Shown here: piece after piece, positions 27,155-36,264 of the stretch
How the letters are laid out: the number at the start of each line of letters is the position of its first letter
How positions within the stretch are numbered: position 1 is the stretch's first letter
Assembly (NCBI GenBank): GCA_022647765.1
Contig: JALCLH010000009.1
Coordinates: 118,663 to 182,662, forward strand
DNA length: 64,000 nt
Direction: 5' to 3'
From: Acidipropionibacterium sp.
GTDB taxonomy: Bacteria > Actinomycetota > Actinomycetes > Propionibacteriales > Propionibacteriaceae
Notes under the pieces: model-generated
The model's input: only the letters and a program-made list of their open reading frames with translations
Told to the model about the DNA's origin: nothing
The model's database searches: none
Translations under genes and position numbers: made by a program

Positions 27155-28099
27155 TCACTTGACCGCGCCCTGGGTGAGACCGGCGACGATGTATCGCTGG
27201 AGGAAGAGGAAGACGATGAGAACGGGGAGGATGACGACCACCGCACCGGCCATCAGGATCGGATAGGCGCTCGGGTCGCCCTCGATGTTCTTGAGCAGGG
27301 TGAGGCCGACCGGCAGGGTCATCCGCGAGTCGTCGGTGGTGATGACCAGCGGCCAGATGTAGTTGTTCCACTCGTCGACGATGGTCACCAGGGCGACCGT
27401 CGCGATGGCCGGCGTCGACATCGGGACGACCATCCGGAACAGCCTGCTGAGATGCCCGGCGCCGTCCATCTCGGCCGCCTCCAGGACGTCGATCGGCAGC
27501 GACATGAAGTTCTGCCTGAGCAGGAATGTGCCGAAGGCGGTGCCCAGGCCCGGCAGGATGATGCCCCAGTAGGTGTTGACCCCGCCCATCCCGGCGATGG
27601 TGATGTAGTTCGGCACCAGGCTCACCTGGGAGGGCACCATGAGCGCCACCAGAATGGCCAGGAAGATGATCCGCTTTCCCGGGAATCTCAGGAAGGCGAA
27701 GGCGTAGGCGCTGGTGATCGCCAGCACCACCTTGACCGTGGCGCCGACAGCGGTGACCAGCACCGAGTTCATGAACAGCTGGGGGAAGTTCACCTTGGCC
27801 GAGGCGTTGGCATAGGCGGCGAAGCTCGGGTGGTGGGGCCACAACACGAGGTCCTGGGTGATGACCTCGTCGGCGGTCTTGAAGGAGCCCAGCACCATCC
27901 ACAGCAGGGGCAGGACGATGATCAGGCAGGCGATGATCAGCGGCAGGTAACCGCCGAAGACGCGCCGGGTCCACGGGTCCGGGCCGACGATCGACTCGTC
28001 GACGGTCGCCTCGTGCCCACTGTGATCCTTGCGCCCACCGCGCCTCTCCGCATTCCCGACGATGGCCGGACCACCGGCCCGGGTCAGTGCGAGGCTCAT
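27155..28099 (-). CDS. ABC importer permease, MalG/UgpE type
   Basis: This 314-residue permease has six membrane helices (first at about residues 50-70) and the EAA loop DVLEAAEMDGAGHLSRLFRM (about 205-225) that docks the ATPase. The C-terminal helix pattern and the final 'QRYIVAGLTQGAVK' are typical of MalG-type inner-membrane subunits. Its ATG at 28099 overlaps the stop of the upstream permease by four bases. It has a long charged N-terminal extension of about 45 residues before the first helix. Substrate follows that of the binding protein and is not determined. Confidence 0.92.
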   Translation of the reverse strand: MSLALTRAGGPAIVGNAERRGGRKDHSGHEATVDESIVGPDPWTRRVFGGYLPLIIACLIIVLPLLWMVLGSFKTADEVITQDLVLWPHHPSFAAYANASAKVNFPQLFMNSVLVTAVGATVKVVLAITSAYAFAFLRFPGKRIIFLAILVALMVPSQVSLVPNYITIAGMGGVNTYWGIILPGLGTAFGTFLLRQNFMSLPIDVLEAAEMDGAGHLSRLFRMVVPMSTPAIATVALVTIVDEWNNYIWPLVITTDDSRMTLPVGLTLLKNIEGDPSAYPILMAGAVVVILPVLIVFLFLQRYIVAGLTQGAVK

Positions 28100-29010
28100 G
28101 CGTAGTACACCTTCCGCTCGAGGAACCTCATCTGGAAGACGGTGAGGATGAGAAGAATGACGACCAGGATCGTCGAGATGGCCGAGGAGTAGCCGGCCCG
28201 GTTGTAGCCGCCGAAGGCCTGCAGATAGGAGGCGTACATCAGCGTGGTGGTGCCCTGGCCCATCGGCGTCATGATCCGGATCAGGTCGAAGGACTGCAGC
28301 GAGGACAGGATCGTCGTCATCAGCAGGAAGAAGGTGGTCGGCGAGATGAGCGGCCAGACGATCGACCGGAAGGTCCGGGAGCGGCCGGCGCCGTCGAGGG
28401 CCGCAGCCTCCAGCAGATCCCTCGGCACGGCCTGCAGGGCGGCCAGGTAGATCACCGCGCAGTAGCCGAGGTTCTTCCAGATGTAGACGATGATGACCAT
28501 GGTCAGCGACAGGCCGGGCTGCAGGAACCACTGCGGGGAGGACGCCCCGAACTTGCGGAGGACGGCCGCCAGAACCCCACCGACGGGGTCGAAGATGAAG
28601 GTCCAGACCAGTCCGACGCCGACCCCCGACAGCACATAGGGAGCGAAGACGGTGGCCCGCGCCGGATTGCGGCCGATCAGCCGGCGGTTGAGGACGACGG
28701 CCAGGCCCAGCCCGATGAGCATCGACCCGCCGACGGTGACCACCGTGAAGATCAGGGTGGTCCCGAGCACCGCGCCGGCGTCCTTGGTGAAGAACTCCCG
28801 GTAGTTGCCCAGCCCGATGAAGGTGGCCCTGGCCGATCCCAGCGTCCAGTCCAGCATCGAGTACCAGACGTTGAGGATCAGCGGCCGATAGGTGAACACC
28901 GCGATGAGTGCGGCATTCGGGAGGACGAAGGCCACGAACAGCAGAGACTCGCGGAGCCGGCGTCTGTTGAGACGCCTCCGTGGTCCGGCGATCGTCCCTG
29001 ATGCGCTCAC
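28096..29010 (-). CDS. ABC importer permease, MalF/UgpA type
   Basis: This 304-residue permease is the first gene of the leftward importer operon. It has six predicted membrane helices and the ATPase-docking EAA loop DLLEAAALDGAGRSRTFRSI (about 210-230). The N-terminal helix ESLLFVAFVLPNAALIAVFTYRP is of the UgpA/MalF sugar-permease type without the large P2 domain. Start is GTG at 29010, after GAGGAGACAGC. The 150-bp region upstream presumably holds the operon promoter; no clear CcpA- or LacI-type operator was identified. Confidence 0.92.
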   Translation of the reverse strand: MSASGTIAGPRRRLNRRRLRESLLFVAFVLPNAALIAVFTYRPLILNVWYSMLDWTLGSARATFIGLGNYREFFTKDAGAVLGTTLIFTVVTVGGSMLIGLGLAVVLNRRLIGRNPARATVFAPYVLSGVGVGLVWTFIFDPVGGVLAAVLRKFGASSPQWFLQPGLSLTMVIIVYIWKNLGYCAVIYLAALQAVPRDLLEAAALDGAGRSRTFRSIVWPLISPTTFFLLMTTILSSLQSFDLIRIMTPMGQGTTTLMYASYLQAFGGYNRAGYSSAISTILVVILLILTVFQMRFLERKVYYA

Positions 29011-29160
29011 GCTGTCTCCTCGTCGTCCGGCAAAGTTGCCTCTGACAAGCTAGAGGAGCCGGTTGACGAGAGGGGGAGCCGGAGGTTACGGGAAAGTGTG
29101 AGAAGCGTTCATTCTTCGTGACGCCGAGGCAGGAGGGGCGACGCGGGGGCTACGCCGATC

Positions 29161-29919
29161 TCAGGCGGCGAGCAGGGCGTCGAGCTTGGCGACGGTGTCC
29201 TGCCACCCGGTCACCGCGACGCACGGCACTCCCATCGCCTTGACCGGGTAGTCGTTGCCGTTGACGTCGAGCCGGTCGCCGTAGAACAGCAGGTCGTCGC
29301 GGTCCAGGCCGGTGGCCGAGATCAGCCGGGTGATCCCGAAGGACTTGTCGCGGCCCACCCGGGTGATGTCCACCGAGGTCGACCCGCCGGAGCGGACCTC
29401 GAGGTCGGGCACCAGTGCGGCCACCGCCTCGCGCAGCTCCAGCTTCTTCTCCCCGGTCGGATCCCAGGCCCGCTTGGCGTCGACCGGGGCCTCCTGACCC
29501 AGCGCCGAGAAGGTGATCTGCGACTCGCGATCCTCCAGCCGGGGGCCCCAGGTGTGCTCCTCCCACAGCCCCAGCCTCCGGGCGCACTGCTCGACGGCCG
29601 TCACCGCGCGAGACTTCTCGTCCTCGCTGAGGGCCTCCAGGTAGACCCGGTCCCACTGCTCGTCGACGAACCGGTAGTACTGCGTGCCGCAGGCCGGCAT
29701 CAGGTGCAGCCGGTCCAGCCCGGTCGCGTCCACCGCCTCGAGGGGTTCGACCACCTGGGTCCGGAACTGCCCGAACTGACCGCCCGAGATGACGCAGACC
29801 TGGGTGTTCTCCAGCAGCCTGGCCAGGGTTCGGGCCATCGGTTCGGGCAGCCTCGTCTTGGAGGGCGCCAGGGTGTCGTCGAGGTCGAAGGCGACCATCG
29901 GGGGGATCGAGGAAGTCAC
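29161..29919 (-). CDS. HAD-IIB phosphatase resembling phosphomannomutase
   Basis: This 252-residue HAD enzyme has the nucleophile motif DLDDTLAPSK (about residue 12) with the active-site Asp pair, a threonine/serine motif (VCVISGG, about 43), a C2-type cap, a lysine late in the chain (RDKSFG) and the Mg-binding motif YGDRLDVNGNDYP (about 218). The overall pattern, with SQITFSALGQEAP in the cap, is that of eukaryotic-type phosphomannomutase 2 relatives, which in bacteria are annotated as HAD-IIB phosphatases. It is likely a sugar-phosphate phosphatase or mutase. The next gene upstream is aldolase, 83 bp away in the same direction. Confidence 0.82.
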   Translation of the reverse strand: MTSSIPPMVAFDLDDTLAPSKTRLPEPMARTLARLLENTQVCVISGGQFGQFRTQVVEPLEAVDATGLDRLHLMPACGTQYYRFVDEQWDRVYLEALSEDEKSRAVTAVEQCARRLGLWEEHTWGPRLEDRESQITFSALGQEAPVDAKRAWDPTGEKKLELREAVAALVPDLEVRSGGSTSVDITRVGRDKSFGITRLISATGLDRDDLLFYGDRLDVNGNDYPVKAMGVPCVAVTGWQDTVAKLDALLAA

Positions 29920-30002
29920 GGCCTCAACCTACCGAAGTCGCATCCTCCCCGCCCGGGGACGCCGTCTCCCGCCTCATCCGGTTCCGCCTCGGTGATCACG
30001 CT

Positions 30003-30947
30003 TCAACTGATCGACGCCTGATAGATCGACGCGATCGAGGACGCCAAGGTCGCCTCGAACTCCTCGGTCGACTGATCGACCGACAGCCCCTCGGCCAGCG
30101 CCCGGGAGAAGCTCGCGATCAGCCCGTGGTTCTTCGCCAAGAGCTCGTCGGCCTCCGCCCGGGAGTACCCGCCCGACAGCGCGACCACGCGGACCACCTT
30201 GGGGTCTGCGATGAGATCGGCATACAGATCGGTCCGGCTCGGGATGGTGAGCTTGAGCATGATCGCGGCGTCGTCGGGCAGGGCGTCGATGTGCTGGCGG
30301 AGCTGCGCGTGCAGGATGTCCTCGGCTCCCCTCTTGTCCGGGGCATGGATGTCGACCTCCGGCTCCAGGATCGGCACCAGACCCGCGGCCCGAACCTGGT
30401 CCCCGATCTCGAACTGCTGGTCGACGATCCGGGCGATGCCCTTCTCGTCGGCGTCCAGGATGACCGAGCGCTCCTTGGTGCCGAAGATGTGCTTCTCGTC
30501 CCGTGCCCGGACCAGCCTCTCGTCCAGTCCGGGGATCGGCTTCATCAGCCGGGCGTGGTCGGTCTCCTCCTCCAGCCCCTTGTCGATCTTGAGGATCGGC
30601 ACGATCCCCTTGCGCTGCCACAGGAAGTCGGCGGTGGGAATCCCCTCCACCTCGCGGTCCATGGTCATCTCGAACAGGATGGCGGCCAGAATGTGCGCGC
30701 TGGTGAACGACTGGCTGGTGATGATCCGCGACCTCATCTGATGGACAAGATCGAACATCTTCTGCTGGTCGTCGCCGTAGGCGTCCTCGGTGATGCCATA
30801 GGCCCTCAGCGCCTTCGGCGTGGAGCCGCCGGACTGGTCGAGAGCGGCCACGAAGCCGGGCGCCCGGTGCATCCGGTGGAGCTGTTCGGCCCGCACCTCG
30901 GCGGGGTCGGCAGTGGTGATGGTGGGATTGACAGTGGTGTTGGTCAT
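30003..30947 (-). CDS. fda: Fructose-bisphosphate aldolase, class I
   Basis: This 314-residue class I aldolase cleaves fructose 1,6-bisphosphate to two triose phosphates through a Schiff-base lysine and needs no metal. Recognisable segments are ALDQSGGSTPKALRAYG (about 32-48), VPILKIDKGL (about 108), the Schiff-base strand MLKLTIPSRTDLY (about 225), and ALSGGYSRAEA (about 255). It is of the FdaB type found in actinobacteria and staphylococci. ATG at 30947 follows GAAGGAGATCATC with ideal spacing; the upstream extension to 31040 has no homology. It works in glycolysis and gluconeogenesis. Confidence 0.95.
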   Translation of the reverse strand: MTNTTVNPTITTADPAEVRAEQLHRMHRAPGFVAALDQSGGSTPKALRAYGITEDAYGDDQQKMFDLVHQMRSRIITSQSFTSAHILAAILFEMTMDREVEGIPTADFLWQRKGIVPILKIDKGLEEETDHARLMKPIPGLDERLVRARDEKHIFGTKERSVILDADEKGIARIVDQQFEIGDQVRAAGLVPILEPEVDIHAPDKRGAEDILHAQLRQHIDALPDDAAIMLKLTIPSRTDLYADLIADPKVVRVVALSGGYSRAEADELLAKNHGLIASFSRALAEGLSVDQSTEEFEATLASSIASIYQASIS

Positions 30948-31067
30948 GATGATCTCCTTCGACCCGATGGCCTCGGCGAAGGGCGGCGTCCTCGTCGTCG
31001 AGGTACACCTTCCACGATACCCGGCGTCATCTGCGGACACAGCGACTTCACCGATCCCGGACCCGTC

Positions 31068-31571
31068 TCAGCGCGGCACCGAGTGCCAGCGCCGACCCAT
31101 CCACACCATCCCCGCCGGACCCCGGCGTCCCGGCTCGATCCGGTCTGCCTCCAGCACCAGCAGGGTGGACGGGCCGAGGTCGATCATCCGCGTGATCGCG
31201 CAGTGCAGCCGGGGGGTGGTGACGTTGAGACAGGGCACTCCCTCCGCCGACGTCTGCCAGCAGGACGGCGGCACGGTGCCGCCGTGGCGGGCGAACTCGT
31301 TGCCCAGCCGCTCCTGGCCGGCGTCCAGCGGATGGAGGACGACGCGGGTCCCGAGGCTCAGCGCGGACAGGGTGGCCGAATCGTGCCCGATCGACAGCGA
31401 CACCATCGCCGGATCCACCGAGACCGAGGCCAGCGACGACACGGTCAACCCCACCGGCCCGGACTCTCCGTTCGCGGTGAGGACGGCCGCCCCGGCCGGG
31501 TGCCAGCGGAACACGCCGGCCAGATCCCGCCGCAGCGACGACTCTGACGACTCTTCAGACGGTTGACTCAC
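31068..31571 (-). CDS. Flavin reductase-like FMN-binding protein
   Basis: This 167-residue protein has the split-barrel flavin reductase fold (HpaC/RutF type). The core begins at about residue 20 (FRWHPAGAAVLTANGESGPVG) with the FMN-phosphate contact GLTVSSLASVSVDPAMVSLSI typical of the family. Such proteins reduce FMN or FAD with NAD(P)H for a partner monooxygenase, and none is adjacent. It is divergent from the acetamidase gene, with about 130 bp between. Length fits the family. Partner unknown. Confidence 0.85.
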   Translation of the reverse strand: MSQPSEESSESSLRRDLAGVFRWHPAGAAVLTANGESGPVGLTVSSLASVSVDPAMVSLSIGHDSATLSALSLGTRVVLHPLDAGQERLGNEFARHGGTVPPSCWQTSAEGVPCLNVTTPRLHCAITRMIDLGPSTLLVLEADRIEPGRRGPAGMVWMGRRWHSVPR

Positions 31572-31708
31572 GACACCGAGCGTGTCACGCTGAGCCCAGC
31601 CTCACCAGCCCGGACATCCCCGGATTCGCTACCCGCTGACCGCAGCCCCACGCGCGCCGGAGTGCAGACGGCGGCATACCCGATGAACTGCGATCAGGAG
31701 ACATGAAT

Positions 31709-33001
31709 ATGGCGAATCTCGCCGGAGCCGAGGATGCCGAGACCCCCGAGAATGCTCTCGGAATCTCGCCGGACCGCACCATGGCGGCCCAGTCGGCGTC
31801 TCGACGGTCCTCCTTCGGCCAGATTCTCCAGCCCGGAGTGGGACCCATCAGCGGGGACCACTACCTGAGCTCCGACGTCGACGAGGTGCTGTGGGGATAC
31901 GTCCCCACCACCCGCGCCACCCCGGTGCTCTCCATGCGATCGGGCGAGACCCTCACCGTGGACGCCGTCTCCCACGAGGGCCTCCTCGAGGACCAGGGCC
32001 GCGACCCGGTGTCCTTCTTCGCAGGCAAGGGCGTGGCCCGCGACCAGATCCTGGACGACGCCGTCTCCATCGCCGCCGGCTACCGGCGCACCCCCCGCAA
32101 CTTCGACGTCGACGGCCCGCACGTCGTCACCGGACCGGTGCGGATCGAGGGAGCCGAGCCCGGCGACGTCCTCAAGATCGAGACCCTGGAGGCCCTGCCC
32201 CGGGTGCCCTACGGCGTCGTCTCCAGCCGGCACGGCAGGGGGGCGCTGGCCCTGCGGCCCGACGGCACGGCCCCCGACGGAATCACCCTGGACGAGGTGA
32301 TGCCGCCGATCTCCACCGACGGCCGCTCCACCGGACACCCCGCCGAGTACGGCAATGTCTCCACATTCACCGCCATCGAGAATGGCCGGGCGGTAATGCG
32401 CTCTGGGGACAGGAAGGTGTCATTCCCGCTCAACTGCTTCATGGGAATCATGGGCGTGGCGTATTCCGACGACGCCGGCCTCACATCCCCGAATGCGAAT
32501 TCCATTCCGCCCACCCTCGGCGGCGGGAATATCGACATCAGCCTGCTGGGGGTCGGCTCGACCTTCTATCTGCCGGTCTTCGCCGAGGGGGCGCTGTTCT
32601 ACGTGGGCGATCCCCACATGGCGATGGGCGACGGCGAGGTGTCGCTCACCGCGATGGAGGGCTCCCTGCGCGCCACCTTCCGGCTGACCGTGGTCAAGAA
32701 GGGGTCCGGGGAGGCTCCCGGAGTCGCCTTCCGCTACCCCTTCGCCGAGACCCCGGACTCCTGGATCCCGATCGGCCTGTCCGACCCGGACGGGGCGGCC
32801 CACGGCCAGGGCTCCGACCTCAATGTCGCGATGCGCCGCGCCGTCGTCAACTCGCCTGGACTTCCTGGAGCAGGACCGAGGGGCTCGACCGGGCGACCGC
32901 CTACGCCTATCTGTCGGCCGGCCTCCGGGTTCATCGTCTCGCAGGTGGTCGACCGCACCGTCGGCGTCCACGGGCAGATTGCCAAGTCGCACTTCGCCTG
33001 A
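31709..33001 (+). pseudogene. Acetamidase/formamidase, with three compensating frameshifts
   Basis: This protein of the FmdA/AmdA family (about 430 residues) hydrolyses formamide or short amides. Family segments are visible: PVLSMRSGETLTVDAVSHEG (about 70-90), VTGPVRIEGAEPGDVLKIE and GGNIDISLLGVGSTFYLPVF (about 270). Near the C-terminus the frame slips three times within 75 bases (about 32853, 32880 and 32922): LDFLEQDRG and GLDRATAYAYLSA are in the two other frames, then FIVSQVVDRTVGVHGQI returns to the first. All are +1, so the raw translation is garbled for about 25 residues but ends correctly. ATG at 31709 is 8 bases after CAGGAG. Confidence 0.88.
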
Positions 33002-33097
33002 CCGCTCCGGACCTGTCTCGACCCGAAGCGTGCGGCGGCAACGGCGTCCTCCCACAGGAGGATGTCCGACGAGGGTGCCGGTCTCTAAGCTCGACGG

Positions 33098-34323
33098 GTG
33101 AGCATTCGCGGGATCCACGACTGGTTCGGCAGCCATCCGATGGTGTGGGACACCATTCTCGCACTCCTGCTCACCCCGATGGCGCTGGCCGGCACGATGG
33201 CCTCCCACACCAGCTGGCAGCGGGCCCTGTGGGGGCTGCTCTATGTCGTGCCGCTGGTCTGGCGCCGCACCCGTCCCGACATCGCCGCCGCCGGGGTGGC
33301 GGCGGCCTGCCTGATTCAGCTCGGGGTGGGCGGGGGCTCCGTCGCGGGCAATCTGTGTGTTCCGATCGTCGTCTACGCCGCCATCGCCTATGGCAGCGCC
33401 CGGCGCGCGCGGTGGTGGATGTGGGGGGCGCTGGCCGGCAGCCTCGTCGCCGGATGGAGATGGACCATCGGCAGCGACTACTTCCTCAGCCCCACCCGCG
33501 GGGAGCTCGTCATGAATGCCGCCGCCATCACCATCAGCTGCGCGGTGACGGTGCTGATGGCCTGGTACGCCGGCCGCTTCGCCCGGGAGCGGCGGATGAA
33601 CGTCGAGCAGCTGCGCCAGCGGGCCGCCGACCTGGAGCGGGAGCGCGACCAGCGGGTGAGGCTGGCCACCCAGGAGGAGCGGACCCGGATCGCCCGGGAG
33701 ATGCACGACATCGTCGCCCACTCGCTGTCGGTGATCGTGGTGCAGGCCGATGGCGGGGCCTACCTCGCCCACCACGAGGACGCCGGCGCTCCGCAGGCCC
33801 GGCTGGAGGCCTCCGGCAAGGCCCTGGACACCATCGCCGAGACCGCCCGCCAGGCCCTCACCGAGACCCGCCGGCTGGTCGGCGTGCTGCGCGACGACTC
33901 CGGGCGTCCCGCCGATCTGGCCCCCTCCCAGGGGCTGGCGGACCTTGCCCGCGCTCATCGAGGAGACCCGCCAGGCGCTGCCGGTGGCCCTCGAGGTCTC
34001 CGGGGATCCCGGCTTGCCACCCGCCTCTTCCCGACGGCGCCGACCTGGCCTGCTACCGGGTGGTCCAGGAGTCGCTCACCAACGTTCTCAAGCACGCCGG
34101 GCCCCGCGCCACCGCCCGGGTCGGCGTCAGTCATCTGCCGGACCGGGTGGAGATCCTGGTCACCGACGACGGTCTCGGCTCCTCGGGCGCCGCCGACGAC
34201 GGCGCCGGGCACGGTCTGGTCGGGATGCGCGAGCGGGTCGCCGCCTGGGGTGGCACGCTGGAGGCCAGACAACGGCTGGACGGCGGCTTCCAGGTGCACG
34301 CCGTCGTCCCGGTGGTGTCATGA
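33098..34323 (+). pseudogene. NarL-type two-component histidine kinase, two frameshifts
   Basis: This HisKA_3-type sensor kinase has four or five N-terminal membrane helices (residues 1-155), a coiled coil (ERRMNVEQLRQRAADLERERD), then the phospho-acceptor segment EERTRIAREMHDIVAHSLSV with the conserved His (about residue 209). After about 33943 the frame moves by +1 (LPALIEETRQALPVALEV), and after about 34025 by +1 again into the frame holding the ATPase: CYRVVQESLTNVLKHAG, VTDDGLGSS and GHGLVGMRERV. Read across both shifts it is a normal kinase of about 408 residues ending at 34323. As deposited it would lack its ATP-binding domain. It pairs with the regulator downstream. Confidence 0.87.
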
Positions 34324-34394
34324 GCAGAGCCCCTGAACCGTCCCGCACCGACCGGGTCATATCGACCGCCAGCACATCATCGAGGAGAGACGCC

Positions 34395-35078
34395 GTGAAC
34401 CCCGACCAGCCCATCCGACTCCTGCTCGCCGACGACCAGGAGATGGTGCGGGTGGGGTTCCGGATGGTGCTGGACGCCCAGCCCGACATGACCGTGGTCG
34501 GCGAGGCCGGAGACGGCTCCCGCGCCGTCGAGATGTCCGCCGGACTGCGCCCCGATGTCGTGCTGATGGACATCCGGATGCCGAGGATGGACGGGCTTGA
34601 GGCCACCCGGCAGATCCTCGCCGCCGACTCCGGCACCCGGGTGCTGGTACTCACCACCTTCGATCTGGACGAGTACGTGCACGCCGCGCTGCGCGCCGGC
34701 GCCTCCGGATTCCTGCTCAAGGACGCCGGGCCCGCCGAGCTGCTGGCCGGCATCCGCTCGGTGGCCTCCGGGGACGCCGTCGTCGCGCCGTCTGCGACGC
34801 GTCGGCTGCTGGAGCGGTTCCTGCCCCGCGACGACGGCGACGGCGCCCCGGCGCCGACCGACCCGGCTCTCATCGAGACCCTCTCGGATCGGGAGCGCGA
34901 GGTGCTCGGCTGCGTCGGGGAGGGGCTCACCAATGCCGAGATCGCGGCGAAGCTGTTCCTGGCCGAGACCACCGTCAAGACCCACATCGGCCACATCCTC
35001 GCCAAACTCGGGCTGCGCGACCGGGTTCAGATGGTCATCACGGCCTATGACGCCGGTCTGGTGAGGCCGGGCCGGTGA
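34395..35078 (+). CDS. NarL/LuxR-type response regulator
   Basis: This 227-residue regulator has a receiver domain (1-120; acidic pair ADDQE, phospho-acceptor Asp in VVLMDIRMPRMDG, Lys in FLLKDAGP) and a C-terminal LuxR-type HTH (about 155-220; LSDREREVLGCVGEGLTNAE and KTHIGHILAKLGLRDR). It is the partner of the kinase just upstream. GTG at 34395 follows GAGGAGAGACGCC; an in-frame ATG at 34320 overlaps the kinase stop but lacks such a site. Target genes are unknown; the ABC exporter at 36265 is a candidate because such pairs often control MacB-like transporters. Confidence 0.93.
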   Translation: MNPDQPIRLLLADDQEMVRVGFRMVLDAQPDMTVVGEAGDGSRAVEMSAGLRPDVVLMDIRMPRMDGLEATRQILAADSGTRVLVLTTFDLDEYVHAALRAGASGFLLKDAGPAELLAGIRSVASGDAVVAPSATRRLLERFLPRDDGDGAPAPTDPALIETLSDREREVLGCVGEGLTNAEIAAKLFLAETTVKTHIGHILAKLGLRDRVQMVITAYDAGLVRPGR

Positions 35079-35098
35079 GGGGCGGGTCTTAGGGCGCC

Positions 35099-35566
35099 GT
35101 GGGGAGCGAGCCGACCGGGAATGGCCTTGTGAGCAGCGAGTCCGGGAGCGATGGGAGGAATGGGAGCAGCACCCTGCCACGGCTGCTCGGCGTAGCCCTG
35201 GGTTGTCGGCCGTTGAGGTTCGCCTGCACCATCGCCCTGGCCCTGGTGATCGGGTGCATCGTCTTCGATCCCAGCCCTCCCGACACCAGCGGCTCCATCT
35301 TCTCCATCCCGGCCGTGGAGTTCGCCGCCAACATCGTCATGTTCCTGCCGGTCGGGGCGGTGGCCCGGTGGTGGCGGCCGTCGATGTGGCGCAATGTGCT
35401 GGTGGGGCTGGTGTGCACCGTCATCATCGAGTCGGTTCAGGGGCTTTTCCTACCCCATCGGGTGGCCGACATCCGCGACATCGTCGCCAACACCTCCGGA
35501 GCCCTCATCGGCTCGGTGGCCTGCTGGGCGATCGCCGGCACACTCAGACGGCGAGATAGGCCCTGA
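35099..35566 (+). CDS. VanZ-like membrane protein
   Basis: This protein of about 155 residues has three or four membrane helices and the VanZ signature: EFAANIVMFLPVGAVARWW and SVQGLFLPHRVADIRDIVANTSGALIG. VanZ relatives are widespread and their biochemical role is poorly known, apart from low-level teicoplanin resistance by VanZ itself. The start is uncertain: GTG at 35099 gives the full frame, GTG at 35129 is an alternative. It follows the response regulator by 20 bp and may be in its operon. Its 3' end overlaps the 3' end of the convergent antitoxin gene by 23 bp. Confidence 0.82.
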   Translation: MGSEPTGNGLVSSESGSDGRNGSSTLPRLLGVALGCRPLRFACTIALALVIGCIVFDPSPPDTSGSIFSIPAVEFAANIVMFLPVGAVARWWRPSMWRNVLVGLVCTVIIESVQGLFLPHRVADIRDIVANTSGALIGSVACWAIAGTLRRRDRP

Positions 35567-35765
35567 CGGCTCGCTCGATGAGCTCGGCGTCCGTGACACC
35601 CTCATCAACGGCTCGGGCATGCAGAGCCTGCTGGACATTGTCAGGCAGAAGCCGGGACATGCCCGCGCCCCACGAGGTGCCGGCCGCATCGAGGCGCTGC
35701 TCGGACCACCCGCTCTCGAAGTCGGACGCGATGGCGTCCAGCTGCTCCGGTGACAGATTCGTCAT
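35544..35765 (-). CDS. Probable antitoxin (ribbon-helix-helix/CopG-like)
   Basis: This 73-residue protein has two parts: LSPEQLDAIASDFESGWS at the start and a C-terminal helix pair with GMSRLLPDNVQQALHARAVDEGVTDAELIERAVRAYLAV-like content, which resembles CopG-type or alternative antitoxins. It follows the toxin gene with a one-base overlap (TGATG). The toxin-first order and coupling are typical for BrnT/BrnA-like pairs. Identification rests mainly on context and size. Confidence 0.65.
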   Translation of the reverse strand: MTNLSPEQLDAIASDFESGWSEQRLDAAGTSWGAGMSRLLPDNVQQALHARAVDEGVTDAELIERAVRAYLAV

Positions 35766-36010
35766 CAGTCCATCCACCTCAACCTTCGGGTGTATCGAGG
35801 CCGTGCTCGCATGGCGTGAATAATCAGTACCTCTCCAGTGTCTGTCACAACGCCTCCGATCTCCAGCATCCTCCCGGAACGGTCCATCCCGAGACGGATC
35901 GACTTCGGCGGATCCTCGCGCTCCAGGAACTCCACAACGAAGTTCTCCCAGGCGTACGCGATGTCCTCCTCGCGACAACCGTGCCGGAATGCGGAGAGCA
36001 AGATCCTCAT
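35765..36010 (-). CDS. Probable small toxin (BrnT-like)
   Basis: This 81-residue protein starts at ATG 36010 (a TTG three codons earlier is possible). It has the pattern of a widespread actinobacterial toxin family: SAFRHGCREEDIAYAW near the start, then GMDRSGRMLEIGG and a basic end HAMRARPRYTRRL, resembling BrnT-type RNases. It is coupled to the downstream antitoxin gene. The pair sits between the two-component/VanZ genes and the ABC exporter and is probably a small mobile TA module. Activity not proven. Confidence 0.7.
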   Translation of the reverse strand: MRILLSAFRHGCREEDIAYAWENFVVEFLEREDPPKSIRLGMDRSGRMLEIGGVVTDTGEVLIIHAMRARPRYTRRLRWMD

Positions 36011-36065
36011 GTGCGCCAATCATGAAGCACTGGGAGTCCATCTGGGGAGTGGTTGCGCAGGATCG

Positions 36066-36144
36066 TGGTCCCGATCACTCCCGGTACGCCGTGAATCTGC
36101 GCTCGCAGTGTCGAAACATGCCCTTTCGGGAGTGATCGGGACCA
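36066..36144. repeat. Long hairpin upstream of ABC exporter genes
   Basis: Arms 36066-36083 and 36127-36144 are perfect 18-bp reverse complements (TGGTCCCGATCACTCCCG) around a 43-base loop. Between the TA module and the exporter operon, it could end transcription or control the exporter by attenuation. The stem shares GATCACTCCC with the hairpin at 25610. Confidence 0.65.
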
Positions 36145-36264
36145 TCGACCTCTGGCACATCCTCCCGGGGGATGAGGGATCGAACCGTCCCGGTGGATGA
36201 TTCGCGACGATGCGGCGGATTCATAGCGTCATCGGTGTTCGATGACCTACCCAGGAGATGCACC

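Noticed and set aside
25731..27974. A 747-codon frame for the solute-binding protein
   Set aside because: The first 284 codons overlap the permease in another frame; the lipoprotein signal and ribosome-binding site fix the start at 27122.
33750..35078. A 442-residue frame joining kinase sequence to the response regulator
   Set aside because: Only a short middle segment is kinase sequence in this frame; the regulator starts at GTG 34395 with a good ribosome-binding site.
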